DNA of 64,000 nucleotides from Aphrophora alni (lineage: Eukaryota; Arthropoda; Insecta; Hemiptera; Aphrophoridae), in assembly GCA_963513935.1 (NCBI GenBank), contig OY740770.1:92970511-93034510 (forward strand), written 5' to 3'. A program made the translations under genes and the position numbers. Positions 38,601-51,061 of this stretch are shown here, in pieces. The notes under the pieces are model-generated. The model worked only from the letters and a program-made list of their open reading frames with translations, had not been told where the DNA came from and made no database searches. Within the stretch, counting starts at the first letter, position 1, and each line of letters begins with the position of its first letter.

Positions 38601-40206
38601 AGGTTTATTTTAAATCGTTAGTTGTCCCACAAACAAATTGAGTAGTAAAGACAAAAAGGCACTTACTAAACGTTTCTAATATCTCAGACTTAGATCCTAA
38701 AGGAAATTTTTTAAATTGTTGTCACAATTTTGTTCCATTTCACAAATTGCTGTTGTAGAAATGAGCTATTTACCAGCCCTTAAATCGAGACTATGAAATA
38801 TGAATCGATCCTAACTTCTAGGGCAGATATTTAGTGGTTTAGAGAAACAAATTTTTATGTTGGCGTTGCCACTCTATTAGTAGGAAATTTGTCAAGATTT
38901 ACTTCACGATTTATTTTTAGCATTATCTTGAACAAGTTTGTGAAACCAGAAAATTGATGAGATGGTTTCTAAATTGTTACAATTTAAATTATTTTTTTAA
39001 CGATTCATCCAAACTTAAGTTAAATTGTCAGTTTACAACTAAATTGCAAAAACTATTTTTTTTAAATTAAAAAAAAACAAGCCTTGAAAGGCTACTGTAA
39101 TCCGGTGACCTTTAATGCCGCAATATTTTAAGATAATGGCTATAAACAAAAATTGATTGTAATCAGCTTTACGATTTTCACTAAATACTCACGAAAAATC
39201 AACTTTTAAATTTAGTATAGAAAGGACTGTAGTGTGTTCATAATAAATCTTAACGAAACTCATAAAAATTGAATTAAAAATGAATGTAAAAATTCAGCCA
39301 TTTTAAACAGTTTCTTGTTCATATCTCGTGTGTTATTCAACTGATAATACACTAAATTAGATCAAAATTATCCGATTTTAATTCTGGTTGTCATGGTGGA
39401 AATTTCTCAATTTCTCTACGATGTCGACGTTATTGTACAAAAAATATAATTTCAAATCCTTACCTGCAAAGAATATGTGACATTCGTATAGTTACGAGAT
39501 CTAGAGACAAGTGACGACACGAGCGTAGCAAGTGAAGGCTTCTACACAACACTTTGAAGCTCGCTAGGGTCGATTACTTTCAGATTACAAATGTTTACGC
39601 GTCACACTAACCCTAAAACGTGCGGCCTTGAAATAGCCTAAACAATTGTGCTATAAGAACCCACGTATTTGCTTAGAAAAGAAAGGAACAGAGAATTGCG
39701 TGTTGCCATGTTCATGTAGTATTAGTCTGCGGAGAATCAGGTCACTTCGACAGTAAATGCTCACATCTATCCGTGCAGTTAGTTTCACGAGACTTGGAAA
39801 ACAAAGAGAGTGTCTGAGTAGCCTATGTGGGAAGTAAATAATTGTTTTAATACGGTAAATACAATTGTTGTTCTAATTGTCTATTGATAATTGTAAATAT
39901 GTCTTGTTGGAACTTTGGAAGCTTTAAATTTTTAATTATTAATATTAAAATAAAATTTTTAAGATATTTAAAAAAAAAATAATAGTACGTTTTTTTCAAT
40001 CTGAGAAGATGGCGACATTGTTGATTCCAGTTAACATTTGTAGGTTATTAATTGTGAGAAATTGTGTAAGAGTTTAATTTTAATTTTACATAATCTTACA
40101 GTTCAAGCTCAATATTTACGATTTACTTTAATATTTTAAACAGTTATTATCTCCGATATTTCAAGTATATTTACAAGGTCACTACCAATATTCACACTTG
40201 TTTAAG

Positions 40207-41115
40207 ACAATCACCATCATGGTACTGACCCAGCACCATCATTATACAATGTAAAACAGATCCTCTAAATGTAATGACCAAAGTTGGTTTCTTGGGCTTT
40301 GTAGGAAATGTTAGATTGTATTGTTAGATCAAGGAGTCTTACATAGTAGAATAATTTGTTTAAAACAGTTACACAAGTTGTCTGAAACTCATAATTGTGC
40401 ATATCACTACATTCTTGACGTCTGGTAGACTCTAATGAGGTTCGTAGACGAGTATATTATATTATTAAAAACACTGTCAGTGTCTCGCCCATGGCAGCCC
40501 TCAAACTGTACATATGTGATTTCGGATCTATACAAATATCACATTTCCTGTGAGGTCAAGATTCGAAATTACATTTTGACGATTATTTAGTTATTTAACG
40601 TCGTATAGAAGTGGGGTTTATAAGAGTATATGCAGAATTGAAATCTGCATATTCTTATATAATTTAGTGTATTATACACGAAATATGAACATATCTGTTT
40701 AAAATGGCGGCCATTTGAATATTTAAAATTCTATTAAAGTAAGATTTTTTAAAAAATAATTTCAATAAGATTCTATGTGCCCACGCTATACATAATTTCA
40801 TGTTCCTACCATATATTTTGTACCCACTATCGTGCTTAACAAACAGACAACAACGATAAATTCGACGGGCTGACGGCATATCGAAAATTACTTTACGGTT
40901 ATCTGAGCCCATGAAACGTTAGTTTGAAACGGCGGTCGAAATTGTTTATAACTACCAAACTTGCATTATACTTTGTATATTGAATGTGCAAAAAATAAGG
41001 TGAATTTCGTTAATGTATTGTTAAGATCACAAGTATTTCTATTTAAAATTACAAATTATTCACATGTTTTAGTTTTGTGTGTAAGTGCCCCCCCCCCTCA
41101 TCAACTACAGCCATG
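40207..41115 (+). repeat. R1 element, near-complete copy
   Basis: Same order as the copy 2.4 kb to the left: CACCATCATGGTACTGACCC, GGTTTCTTGGGCTTTGTAGG, TTGACGTCTGGTAGACTC, TTTCCTGTGAGGTCAAGATT, TGCAGAATTGAAATCTGC, AAAATGGCGGCCATTTG, TATCTGAGCCCATGAAACG and AATGTATTGTTAAGATCA, ending at a C10 run near 41090-41098. The 82-codon minus-strand frame at 40664-40912 lies wholly in the repeat. Confidence 0.72.
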
Positions 41116-43686
41116 ATGCGCGGTTGATACTATTAAATGTTCATCATATTATTGTAGAATTAGCATAAATATAGTTACTTTGATCGCCCTCATGGAAAGG
41201 CTAAGAAATTTTCATTGATACTACCCTTAGAAGAAAGAGTCCATATTTTTGGCTTACTGTATATGTAAATGTGTATTTGTTTGTAATTTGTGTGTGGCGA
41301 TACTTTAATTGTGGTAATTTTCAATCGATTTTGCTTACAATTTGAGTATAGGCTCAATTTTAGGAAAACGTTTGTTAACCAAAAAATGGGTATAAACATT
41401 TGAAAATGCGAAAAAAGAAGTCGTTAAAAACATAACCTTAAAATTGGGTAAATCACCAATAACATTTCCAGTAGTTAAAATATTAGTTGAATATCAGTCA
41501 AATTTCCAAAATAAACTAGGTTTTATTATTTTGTTGAATATGATTTTTAATCAAAATAACTCGTAGACAAATTACAAAATGACGGCTGTTTGAAACGGTT
41601 TTCGCCGTTACTCTTTATCAAGGTCATCACTTTATAGCTTATTTTGTGCAGATTGATATTAATGATGAAGTCAGGAAACAAGCAGACATAAAAACCAAAT
41701 AAATAATCACGCCCTATCACATGTCCGAGTATAAGTTTCATGCCGGGAATTTCTTTGTATATTGCTCTTAAATGAGACGCTAATCTACATAAATTTTTGT
41801 TTTTTTAAAGTTCTGTAAAATGAGGTTATATTTTGACCAAACAAACAAACAATAGTTTTCTGCACCTTAAGATCCCAAAACATAAAATAACTTCAACATT
41901 TGGAATGCTTATATATTTGTTTGTCCAAGTATAGGTTATTTAAGAATCCAATTTCATAGACTTTTACATAATTGGATAAATTGTCTTCAAAATTCGTAAC
42001 GTAATCTTTAAATATTAAAAAAACACTTTTCCTTATAGGACTAACTTCAATAATGAAATCTTATGTATAAGTTTTACAAGGCGCTAAGTTCGAATTTGAA
42101 ATAAGTTGTTACATGCTTGGCCCCCATTTGAAATACATTTAAATTAAGATCAGTAAATGGGGCGCGCTAGTTTAGTTACAAAAAAAAAAAAAAAAAAAAA
42201 AAAATTACAAACATGCCGCAGCATAGTTTATTAGAAATTTGAAAGGAATACATTCTTGTAGTAATATGTTACTAATAAAAATGCTCAAATGAACCTAAAA
42301 ATATACAGTACACACACTTCTACGTAAATTACAAAGAATTAAAATTAGTGGTGGATAAGGTCAAGGCAAAACAAGAGAGGGTTAGAGTTTGCCCGACCTG
42401 AATCCAGCCGAGCTCTCTGCACAATGTGTAACAGCGCTGCCATCTACCCCTAAACCAGGTCAACGAATGATCGATCCAGAGCTGGATTTTCAATTTATCT
42501 TTGTCAGGTCAACACCCCAACAGAGGACCCCTTCTATTTTTAAAAAGTAAAGGGTCAATGTATAATAGTGTAAGTTAGTGACAGTTTTAAAAAATAATAA
42601 TCTACCATTTTTGTGTCACAAAATTGAAGTTTTTTAAAATGATTCTTCAACATATAAATAGAATGTTTTACAATCGTACATACAGAATGTACATTTGAAA
42701 ACGGTCAATTTTTTTTTAAAGTGGAAAAGAAAGCGATACGTAATTTGTGGAACGATTAAAGGTGTCTTCACCCCAACTACCACAACGTTTAAATAGCGTA
42801 CTCTTATGGTAACTCAAATTAAAGGTTATATTAAAAGAAAGATTTTGTTGAAAATATTGTGTTGTTTTAAGAATTAGAAAAACAAGATAATGCTAGAGAA
42901 AATTAAAATATTGAAAAATGAACTTGAAGAAATTGAAGATTTTATTACTGCTTACCGAACAATGTTGAACTTTAAAAATAAATTACTCTGTAGACGGTTC
43001 GTACCTATAATATAATTATGTTTATGAGTTTGTGAAATTCCACTATTCAACACTGGAAACCAAAAATTATAATAAAAACGTTACCCGTAGATACAGATTT
43101 GGAAAGTTTGAATAATCCCTTATTATTTAGTTGTCATCACCCATTTAACACGAAGCAGCAACTACTGTTTCTACCTTTTTCACGTCACTGAGAATGAAGC
43201 TGCAATTTGGGGTTTCCAAGTTTGTTCGTTTTATTAACAATTAATTGAATAAAGTTAAAGATTAGGAGGGAGGATTTCAGGTTTTATTTCTACTTTTTCT
43301 AAACATAACTTTGTTTTGTCAAGTTCAAAAGATAATATATTTACATGTAGATTTACTTAGGAAATGTAGTAAATACAGCATCCTTGCGCCAAAGTAGAAA
43401 ATTAGGGATCATTAGGTTAGGATATACAGTTCTGGGTAGGCCTACCTATTTTATTCAATTTACCATATAAAAACTTATAAAACTATGAAATTTGTTCCTA
43501 AATTATTGTTACAGTATGACTTCATTTCACTATTGGAGCAGAAATCAGGACAAAATATTTCGTTAGCAGAAACTCAAAAACGAAGCTTTTCAGACGTAGT
43601 GTGTTTCTATGAAGTGCTTTATTATAATTACCCCTTCAATCAGTTCCTGAAGTATTGCTGTGCAATTATTAAACACTCTTTTATAT

Positions 43687-45183
43687 ACACAGGGTGTAAC
43701 GAAAATGTGGACTGGCTATTCCTTTTATGATTATATACATCAAAACCAACAAAAATGTCAAATAACATATAGTCGAATTCCTCTTCATTTTCCGTCTATC
43801 CGCCATTTTATTTATTTAAAAACATTATAACTGCAGAAATAGTAAAGATACTGAGTTCAAATTTAGTATAAGTATTTTGTATGTTATTTTTTACAAGTTT
43901 ACCAAACACCAAGACTTTATTTAAATAATTTTCAAAATGGCGGCCATAAAAATCTTTAACGAAAGATATCTCAAAAACCGTTAACTTTAGAAAAAACCTT
44001 ACCAGAAACAAAATATTTTTCTTTATATATATATAACAACAAAATGTTTTTTTTTTAAACTTTTTCTGTAAGTCGAAGGATAACTAAGTTATCGACAAAA
44101 ACAAAAAATACATTTTCTTGGCGATTGTCTAAACAATCAAAACTAGTCTAAAACCAACACATTTATAAATTATGTTCATTTGTATCCATGGAAACCAAGA
44201 AAATATAAATTAAATGTTATAATAATAATGGTTTGCTGAATTAGTAGTACATTTCTTTATTTTATAATTATTGTTATGTGCAGTTTAAGTAGCTGTGCCT
44301 CAGACCCAATTAATTGTAATTTGTGTCAGTGTGGGTTATTTGTCATATTTACATTATTATTAATTAATTCTAAAATAAAAAACAAATTTGTCAATTGATT
44401 TGTTTATTAAATAATAAAAGTATATATTTTTTGGTTTCCATGGATACAAATGAACATAATTTATAAATGTGTTGGTTTTAGACTAGTTTTGATTGTTTAG
44501 ACAATCGCCAAGAAATCGTATTTTTTAGTTTTTTGATGATTACTTGGTTATCCTTCGACCTACAGAAAAGTAAAAAAAAAAAAATCATTTTGTTTGCTGT
44601 TATGAAAGAATTTTTTTGTTTCTTGTAAGTTTTTGTAAATTTAACGGTTTTATAGATATCTTTCTTTAAAGATTTTAAATGGCCGCCATTTTGAAAATTA
44701 TTAAAATAAAGTCTTAGTGTTTGATAAACTTGTACAACATAACATAAAAAATACTTATACTAAAGTTGAACTGAATATCTTTACTATAACTGCAGTTAAA
44801 ATGTGTTTTAAAAAAATGAAATGGCGGATAGACGGAAATTGAAAGAATTGGACTATAAATAAATTAAAACAACAATTTTTAGTATAAACCACAATATTTT
44901 AATTGAAACTTACCGACCATGGTTTCGCTAGTTACAGCATTGTCAAGGTATTTTTAATTGACAATACCTTGACAACGCTGTTACTAGCGAAACCATGGTC
45001 GGCATGTTTCAATTTAAATATTGTGGTTTATACTAAACAATTGTTGTTTCAATTTATTTAAAATGGAATACCACCAAGTACCTACGGTCATTAGCATAAA
45101 TTGGTCTTTTTTTTATTGGTTTTGAAGTATAGCCTATAATCCGAAAATGAACCAGTCCACATTTTTTGTAACACCCTGTATAT
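43687..45183. mobile_element. Foldback (long inverted repeat) transposable element, about 1.5 kb
   Basis: The left arm (43687 to about 44212) and right arm (about 44400-45183) are inverted copies. Ends are CAGGGTGTAACGAAAATGTG on the left and the reverse of CAGGGTGTTACAAAAAATGT on the right. Further matched pairs include GTCTATCCGCCATTTT with AAATGGCGGATAGAC, CAAAATGGCGGCCAT with ATGGCCGCCATTTTG, and ACAAATGAACATAATTTATA with its complement near 44170. The loop is about 190 bp. The ends are flanked by TATA on both sides, which suggests a TA-type target. There is no transposase; an autonomous partner elsewhere is likely. Confidence 0.85.
44857..45058. mobile_element. Nested 200-bp palindromic element inside the foldback right arm
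   Basis: An almost perfect hairpin with centre near 44957. Its left arm includes AGTATAAACCACAATATTTT, CCGACCATGGTTTCGCTAGT and TTGTCAAGGTATT. The right arm gives their complements, with only a 10-nt loop (44953-44962). The sequence interrupts the outer element after GGACTATAAAT; the left arm of the outer element has no such insert. It is a MITE-like insertion younger than the outer element. Confidence 0.85.
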
Positions 45184-45969
45184 TCCAAATGAGTAATTAA
45201 GTGGTGCACAAAACACTAACACCGATGAGATCAAAATTTTCATTTAAGGAATGAAGTAATGAAATGTAGATTAACATTTAAAGATATGGGGTAATCTATT
45301 GTGTCTTACTTGTAAGAGTATGTGGGAATGTTTTTGCGATTGCTTTGTCATTTAAAAGAGGAACAAAAGGCCTCCACTTGATACAACAGAAATCATATAC
45401 ATTACGAAGGGAAATTCTTGGTTCTAGTTGTTTTTAAATTAAGTTATTGTTATTAACTTTATGGGTATTCTAACGAATAAACTGTTATTAAATTTGGTTG
45501 TTATGGTAACGAATGTTGACATGTAGTAAACTTATTAGACACAGACAGCTGATTTGGAAGTTCCTATTAGCTTAATGAATTTGAAATGTTTGGTCTAAAG
45601 AACTTTTGTATGTGGAAAACAAAATATACCTAATCCGCTTTTGTCAAAACCAATTTTGTGCAACTAATCGTTATGATGGTCAAATAGTTTTCCAGATACA
45701 CCATTAGTTACAATTTTATCTTAACATTCTGCCAGGGGAGTTTCACTCCGAATAATTAAAATAATATTATTCGCGCCCTATGACGTCAGGACAACAGCTG
45801 AGTGAAGAGTTTTAAATTTCAAAATGACCACCTACATTACAAGTTTTATTAAACTAGTCTGCATCGTTGTCTGCTTGTGTAGGAAGCTGAGGCGTATTCT
45901 TGTCAAACAGCCTTCCAATGAATTTATTGACCCCGCTAACTGTATATTTAAATATTACCAAACTAATGA

Positions 45970-46165
45970 CCCCTAGTACTTAGAACACTATAAAGCATCA
46001 AGGAACAAGAGTTGGTCAAGAGAGACCAGATAGGAAAGATGATAGAGAGGAACTTAACTCACGAGGAACATAAAGAAAGGTGTAGGATTTAGCTAGTATC
46101 CCTCGGGACTGACACACCTTTACTCACTTGGAGTGAGATCCTAAGGGTCCATTATTTCGAAGAAT
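45970..46165 (-). repeat. R2 repeat, reverse orientation
   Basis: It contains AGGAACAAGAGTTGGTCAAG, AGAGACCAGATAGGAAAGAT and AACTCACGAGGAACATAAAG, the reverse complement of the R2 core and left part. The edge TACTCACTTGGAGTGAG is a weak palindrome, like the CTCACTATAGTGAG edge of the copy at 29.2 kb. Confidence 0.7.
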
Positions 46166-47594
46166 CACGTCTCAACAGCCATTGAAATACCGGGTTACAA
46201 TAAAATCTATTGAGAATCTATCCTTAAAAACTGTTAAAAATTTCCGTTCCTAATTGGGTGAATCAATGGATTGATGGACGTTTTTGGGACAATGAGTTCC
46301 GTAAAGCATTAGTTCCAGTTTTACCACAATGTTGTGTTTCTGACTTGCGATCATGTTTTATTGTTCTCTTTATAATTTTCGGTTTTTTTTAAACCGATTG
46401 TTATGAAATTTGTTTATTACACAGATACTAAGGCGAGGGGGAATGTAAAAAAGGAAATCGGATGTTATTATAATTTTCTATAACATTTTGGATATATTTA
46501 TGATATTCCCAGAGTGGGCAGATACAAATAAACAAAGTATTTATATTTAGTATGTGTTACTTATTTATATATTCATATTTTATTGAGAAAACAATACCAG
46601 ACCTAACATCGTTAGCGTTTCAATATAGTTTTTATTAGTTTAAATTTTATGCAATTAGATGAACATAGCAAATTCTGGAAGACGTTAGAGAACAATGCTA
46701 TTTTACATATTGTGGTTTAACTTTTTACATTTATTGTTATACTACAGAGCCTTGACTTGTTGGGGTCACTGAATGTAAATGGAACATTAATAAATGAAAT
46801 ATAAATAGGAACATACCATATTATATAACAGTTTTAGTTTATATTAAAGAAGCAACAACAACAAAGTATTGTCACAAACAATTAATTATACATGAGAATG
46901 ATAGAGACAATTAATCTTTTAAAAGAGTCGACACAGCTGTAAGCTCATTTTAAAATGAAAATCATAGCACGTAAAAACTCTGAAACCAGAGATTATGAAT
47001 TATCCACTGATTCTAATCATAGGAGCATCGTTTTATTTACGTGTTAGTAAATTCTATAAAAGGTTGTAAATTATTCCCAATTTTGCTCAAACTGTATATG
47101 TACACTTTTGGTTTTGCGATTGGTTTATTATATAGAAAAAGCAATAGTAAATATCAAAAAAGCCCAATCAATGTTTGCATCCATAAAATCTACAATATTC
47201 CAAAATGACTTCTTTTATAGTGTTTTAAAATTTGCTACAATGGTGTCCAGATGTGATTTATACGATCAAAAAAAGAAGGGCGTTATTACTAAAAAAACAA
47301 ATTTTCAAAATTTAACCTAGAAATTTTACAAAATTGGAATTTAGTAGTCGGAATTTTAACTTAATTTCTTCTAAATTTAGCATTTTACTTAAAATAATTT
47401 AAAAATTTCAAGTGTTCCTAGATTTTTTTCTTATCTAGGAACATGAGAGTATAAGAGTTCGTGTTTTGTTGCTTGCATTTTCATATATTAATACTGTGAA
47501 CGAGGTTGGTGAGGTATTGAGCTGGAGAGCTAACAAAAATATGGATCTCTTCCCTTGGCCGTAATCAATAATCCATTCATTAATTTACCTATAA

Positions 47595-47830
47595 ATAAAA
47601 ATTAAGCTTGACTTGTGAGATAATATTAGATAGAAAAAACTCGAACACAAGATCTCACAAAAATTACGTTTATTTAATCAAACGCGTTTCAACGACAAAG
47701 TCGCCATCCTCGGTGATACATTATTAGCTACAATACATACAAAAAAATAATAACTAAGTTATAGTTTTGGTATTGTAGCTAATGTATCACTGAAGATAGT
47801 TTTTTTTTCTATCTCAATAATTTACGTGAT
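47595..47830 (+). repeat. R3 element with terminal hairpin
   Basis: It starts AAGCTTGACTTGTGAGATAA, then AAAAACTCGAACACAAGATC, ACAAAAATTACGTTTATTTA and GCGTTTCAACGACAAAGTCG, then CCATCCTCGGTGATACATTA. GTGATACATTA with TTAGCTACAATAC (from 47713) pairs with GTATTGTAGCTAATGTATCAC (47770-47790). Confidence 0.75.
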
Positions 47831-49631
47831 TAGATTAAGAAAGCTGAGATGTAATGGGTGTTACCTTTTAATATTTGGCCGCCATATTGACAGTATGCCA
47901 ATTACAATATGAAAGAATCATCTTTTCTTTAAAAGGTATATTATTAACATAGGTACGCACCTAGGTACACACGTATATCTGATTTTCCATTTAATCCAAA
48001 ATGGCTGACAAATGACGATAAACTTAGTAGTCATGTACATTATTTTTTCCATAATGGTAAATCATCTTCTCTTGTCTTATTTATTTTCTTTTACATGTTC
48101 AGTATTAGTAATTTGTGTTTTTATATTTTTTGTTCCCTTTTATATTTCTTTAATTTTTCATTCCTGAGGACAAATTCTTCTTGACCATAGATGCATGCCC
48201 TGCTCTTTGGATCATTGTTAAGTCAGTTAATCTTATTATTTACATTACTTTCGAGAAAGTGTCTTTAGAAATAAACTCACAAGGTATAATGACTGTCATG
48301 TGAATGGGTTGACAATGAATAATAATTATGGATAAGTACTACAATGATATTCACTGACTTGCTCTTGATAGTTGTAAGATAAAGCAACAGATTATGTAAC
48401 ATAGAGAAAGTACTACATTCCTTCACGCTCTATGGATCAGCTGATATTATAGATTAATGTTAATTAGGAAGCAAATATACGATCAGTAGAGTAATTCTTA
48501 ATTACTGATGAAACAAGAATGCAACATAAAGTAGGATATTTGCTAAAAAAGTGAATATCTGTCGTATCTATAATATGTCTTTGTTACATTAATGGACTGA
48601 TTTTAGCAAGAACTTTACTTTCTCGTATATAGGGACGGTATTGAAATAGCAAAAACAAAAATATTGACTTCGTGAATTTTTTTTTTTAGGTTTAATACGA
48701 TAATATTGAATGGATTTTAAATTAAAGAATTTATGGATACGGTATATCTTTTTTATAGGCCTTTGATTCAATAAAAGTGGTTTTAGCTATGCTGCTTATC
48801 GTCTATCTGTCCACTAACCTGTAGAATAAACTATTAGACTGATATTGAATACTTTGGTATAGGTCTATAGATATTTTGATCTTTACTCCAAAGTTTTCAT
48901 TTTCATTTATTTGGACCATTTAAATATTCAAGGTAGCTGAATTCAAAATTCTGATTGCTCAAAATAGAATCTAACGATTTTTAGTTTTTCTGAAAAAAAA
49001 TAGCAAATCGGATCTGTTAAAAACTGAGAATAAATCGTGGAAAATATTCTAGAAGTTTTAATGTTGCAAAATTTACCAAAGTCTGTCATGATTAAATTTA
49101 ATGTATTAAAATTTACTCAAAAACAATAATTGTCTTTTATCTGGTGTGGCTTATATGTTTGGGTGAAATAAGAAATCGAACAAAAAATTGATTTAGGCCA
49201 AGTTTGATCGATTTCACCTTCTAAGACGACTCGTGTCCACGGCTCATTTTCACTTTTTGACCTTGAATTCACGAATCAGAATTTTCGGTGAGAAGCCACA
49301 ATAAAGATTTGTTGAGACACAGTTTTAGCAAAATTTAAACAGAATAGTTTTATAAACCCCAAAAAGAATGAGTCCACTAAAAACGGAACATTTATTTTAT
49401 TTACCCCCATGGAAAAAGAAAAAAGTATAGTACGATTAAGGCTAAATTATTATTATTTTATATTGTTACTTTTACGTAAATATTCCTTATAATTTCGTCC
49501 TAATATGTGTATGTTCGTTTGTCTATGCGCGTGCTATATGGCGTTATATTTTATATCTTAGAAGAAAATGTGTGGAAATACAACATTATAAAAAGAAGTT
49601 AAATAACTTTTTAACAAAATAATAGACTTAC

Positions 49632-50783
49632 TTGAAGGCAGCGAGGTTCGTGCAAAGGAAATGATGACGTAAAGAACTGTTTCGAACACAAGTAACACAC
49701 TATAGTCCGAGGACGTCTCAACGAAGATGCTGAATGAACCACAGGATTTTTCAGAAGCGGTATTCCTAACTCGTTGTTTGATAAATCATCTTCCAATCTT
49801 TTCATCTCAGAAGATCTAGCAGGAATAGGAGACCTTCTTATTTTGTTAACTGCACGTCTAAAAGGAGAATGAACAGGAGATTCATTCTTACCCACTATCG
49901 GCAAGTTCCTCCTGTTACTTCGCTCTACCTTAAACGTTTCCCTTCTGATAAGCGACACTTCTTTCTTTGTATCAGTTTCTGGAGACGAAGTCTGATCGAT
50001 AATTTTCCCTCTTGTTTTTCCACTACGGAATTTCATCGGAACAGGCTTAGTTACTGAATTTTTTTGTTGGTTCACTTCTTTATTTTCTTGATCGTCTTTC
50101 GATTTGTTCTTCTTATTAGTGGCTCGTTTAGGATGAGCATGCAACCTCTCTGGCTGTTCTTTACGACCACATGTACAACAAGGAGGAGGCACTAACTCTA
50201 TCACTTCACCAAACCCATCATCACTATTTTTACTTCGAGGAACTGGACTTCTTGACTTGGGCCTATTTTTTCCTCCATGTTCTACATCAAAAACATTAGA
50301 TCCTGGAACTTGCAAATGTAAAGGCGAAGGTGTTAATACTTCTTTTAAACTTTTCCTGGTATGACTTCGTATCCTAAAAGTTGTATTCAATGCTCTAGAC
50401 AATTTTCTTAATTTAGGTTCTTCCGAAAGGGAACTGTCGTCTTCCCAACTATCGTCAGTTACTTTCAATTCTTTCCGATTAGTCTTAGGGGACAAAATAG
50501 TTGTTTTTTCTTTCACTCGAGATTTTCCTTTTATTTTTTTAGGTGTGGCGACGAGATTTTCTATAGTTATCAGTCTTTCTCTCGTGGTTCTAGTCATGTC
50601 TAATTTACGGATTAATCCAGGGTCGAGCATGAGAGGTTTCTCTAACGTTGCTGTATCCGGTCTGAGACGTGTAGATCCGCTAGAAGATGGTTTACTTGAT
50701 TTTAATTGAATTTTTTTCACTTTGGGCCAAGACGACGAGGTTGTGTTTAACTCCTGAGACACTGGACGGACGCGTACAGACAT
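49632..50783 (-). CDS. Coding exon 1 (residues 1-384) of C2HC zinc finger protein
   Basis: This exon opens with ATG at 50783. In-frame TGA and TAA codons lie just five to six codons upstream, so the start is well placed. It encodes 384 residues. Residues 1-350 are low-complexity, rich in Ser, Lys, Arg and Pro, with SP/TP sites (SPVP, SPSP, SSPET) that could be phosphorylated. Residues 196-221 look like a degenerate finger. Finger 1 spans C363, C366, H378 and C382. The exon ends CLQ directly before a perfect GTAAGT donor (49631-49626), and the next exon supplies KWQRENEELP, rebuilding the usual family sequence after a finger. Reading through the donor adds only six residues before a stop, so splicing is strongly favoured. 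The Ser-rich half has no recognisable enzyme domain. Confidence 0.9.
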
Positions 50784-50884
50784 TGTGTCCTGGTTTTATC
50801 ACATTAGGTTTATAACAGCATAATTTGAAGAGTTATGTTGGTCATTTTTAACGATGATTTTGACAAAAAGGTTTACGTTGAAAT
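50784..50884 (-). other. 5' UTR part of exon 1, after a strong splice acceptor
   Basis: The minus strand upstream of the start codon has GTTTGTCTTGTTTCAG, a good polypyrimidine tract and AG, with the exon edge at 50884. This leaves 101 bases of 5' UTR before the ATG at 50783. It implies at least one non-coding upstream exon. Context before the ATG is GGACACA. Confidence 0.6.
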
Positions 50885-51061
50885 CTGAAACAAGACAAAC
50901 AAGAGTTTACTAATCAATAATTATGAATCAATGTGTTCTATAACTTATTGTAAGAGAATTAAAATAAACATACGATAAAAATGTATAAAGGATACAACTT
51001 GCTCCTCTGTGCTATAAACTTATTCTAAACGTAGATCATATTTGACGAAGTTGACTTTAAA

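Larger units (their letters stand above)
34723..49631 (-). other. Intron 2 of the zinc finger gene (14.9 kb)
   Basis: Identified contents are R2 copies at 36.1 and 46.0 kb, R1 copies at 36.6-37.3, 37.8-38.6 and 40.2-41.1 kb, R3 elements at 36.9 and 47.6 kb, a foldback element at 43.7-45.2 kb with a nested palindrome, and a 25-A run at 42180. The stretch 35540-35900 resembles the left arm of the foldback (GGATAGCCGAGTTATC, TTTTCTGGTAATTTTCTATA). The GC-richer patch 42350-42540 has no open frame. No additional exon was recognised. Confidence 0.68.

Noticed and set aside
42350..42540. GC-richer patch that looked like a possible exon
   Set aside because: No open frame with splice sites on either strand and no recognisable peptide.
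43485..43730. 81-codon plus-strand frame
   Set aside because: It runs across the end of the foldback element into flanking sequence and has no recognisable domain.
49611..49631. Extension of coding exon 1 by six residues to a stop
   Set aside because: A perfect GTAAGT donor follows CLQ, and the next exon restores the conserved KW continuation.
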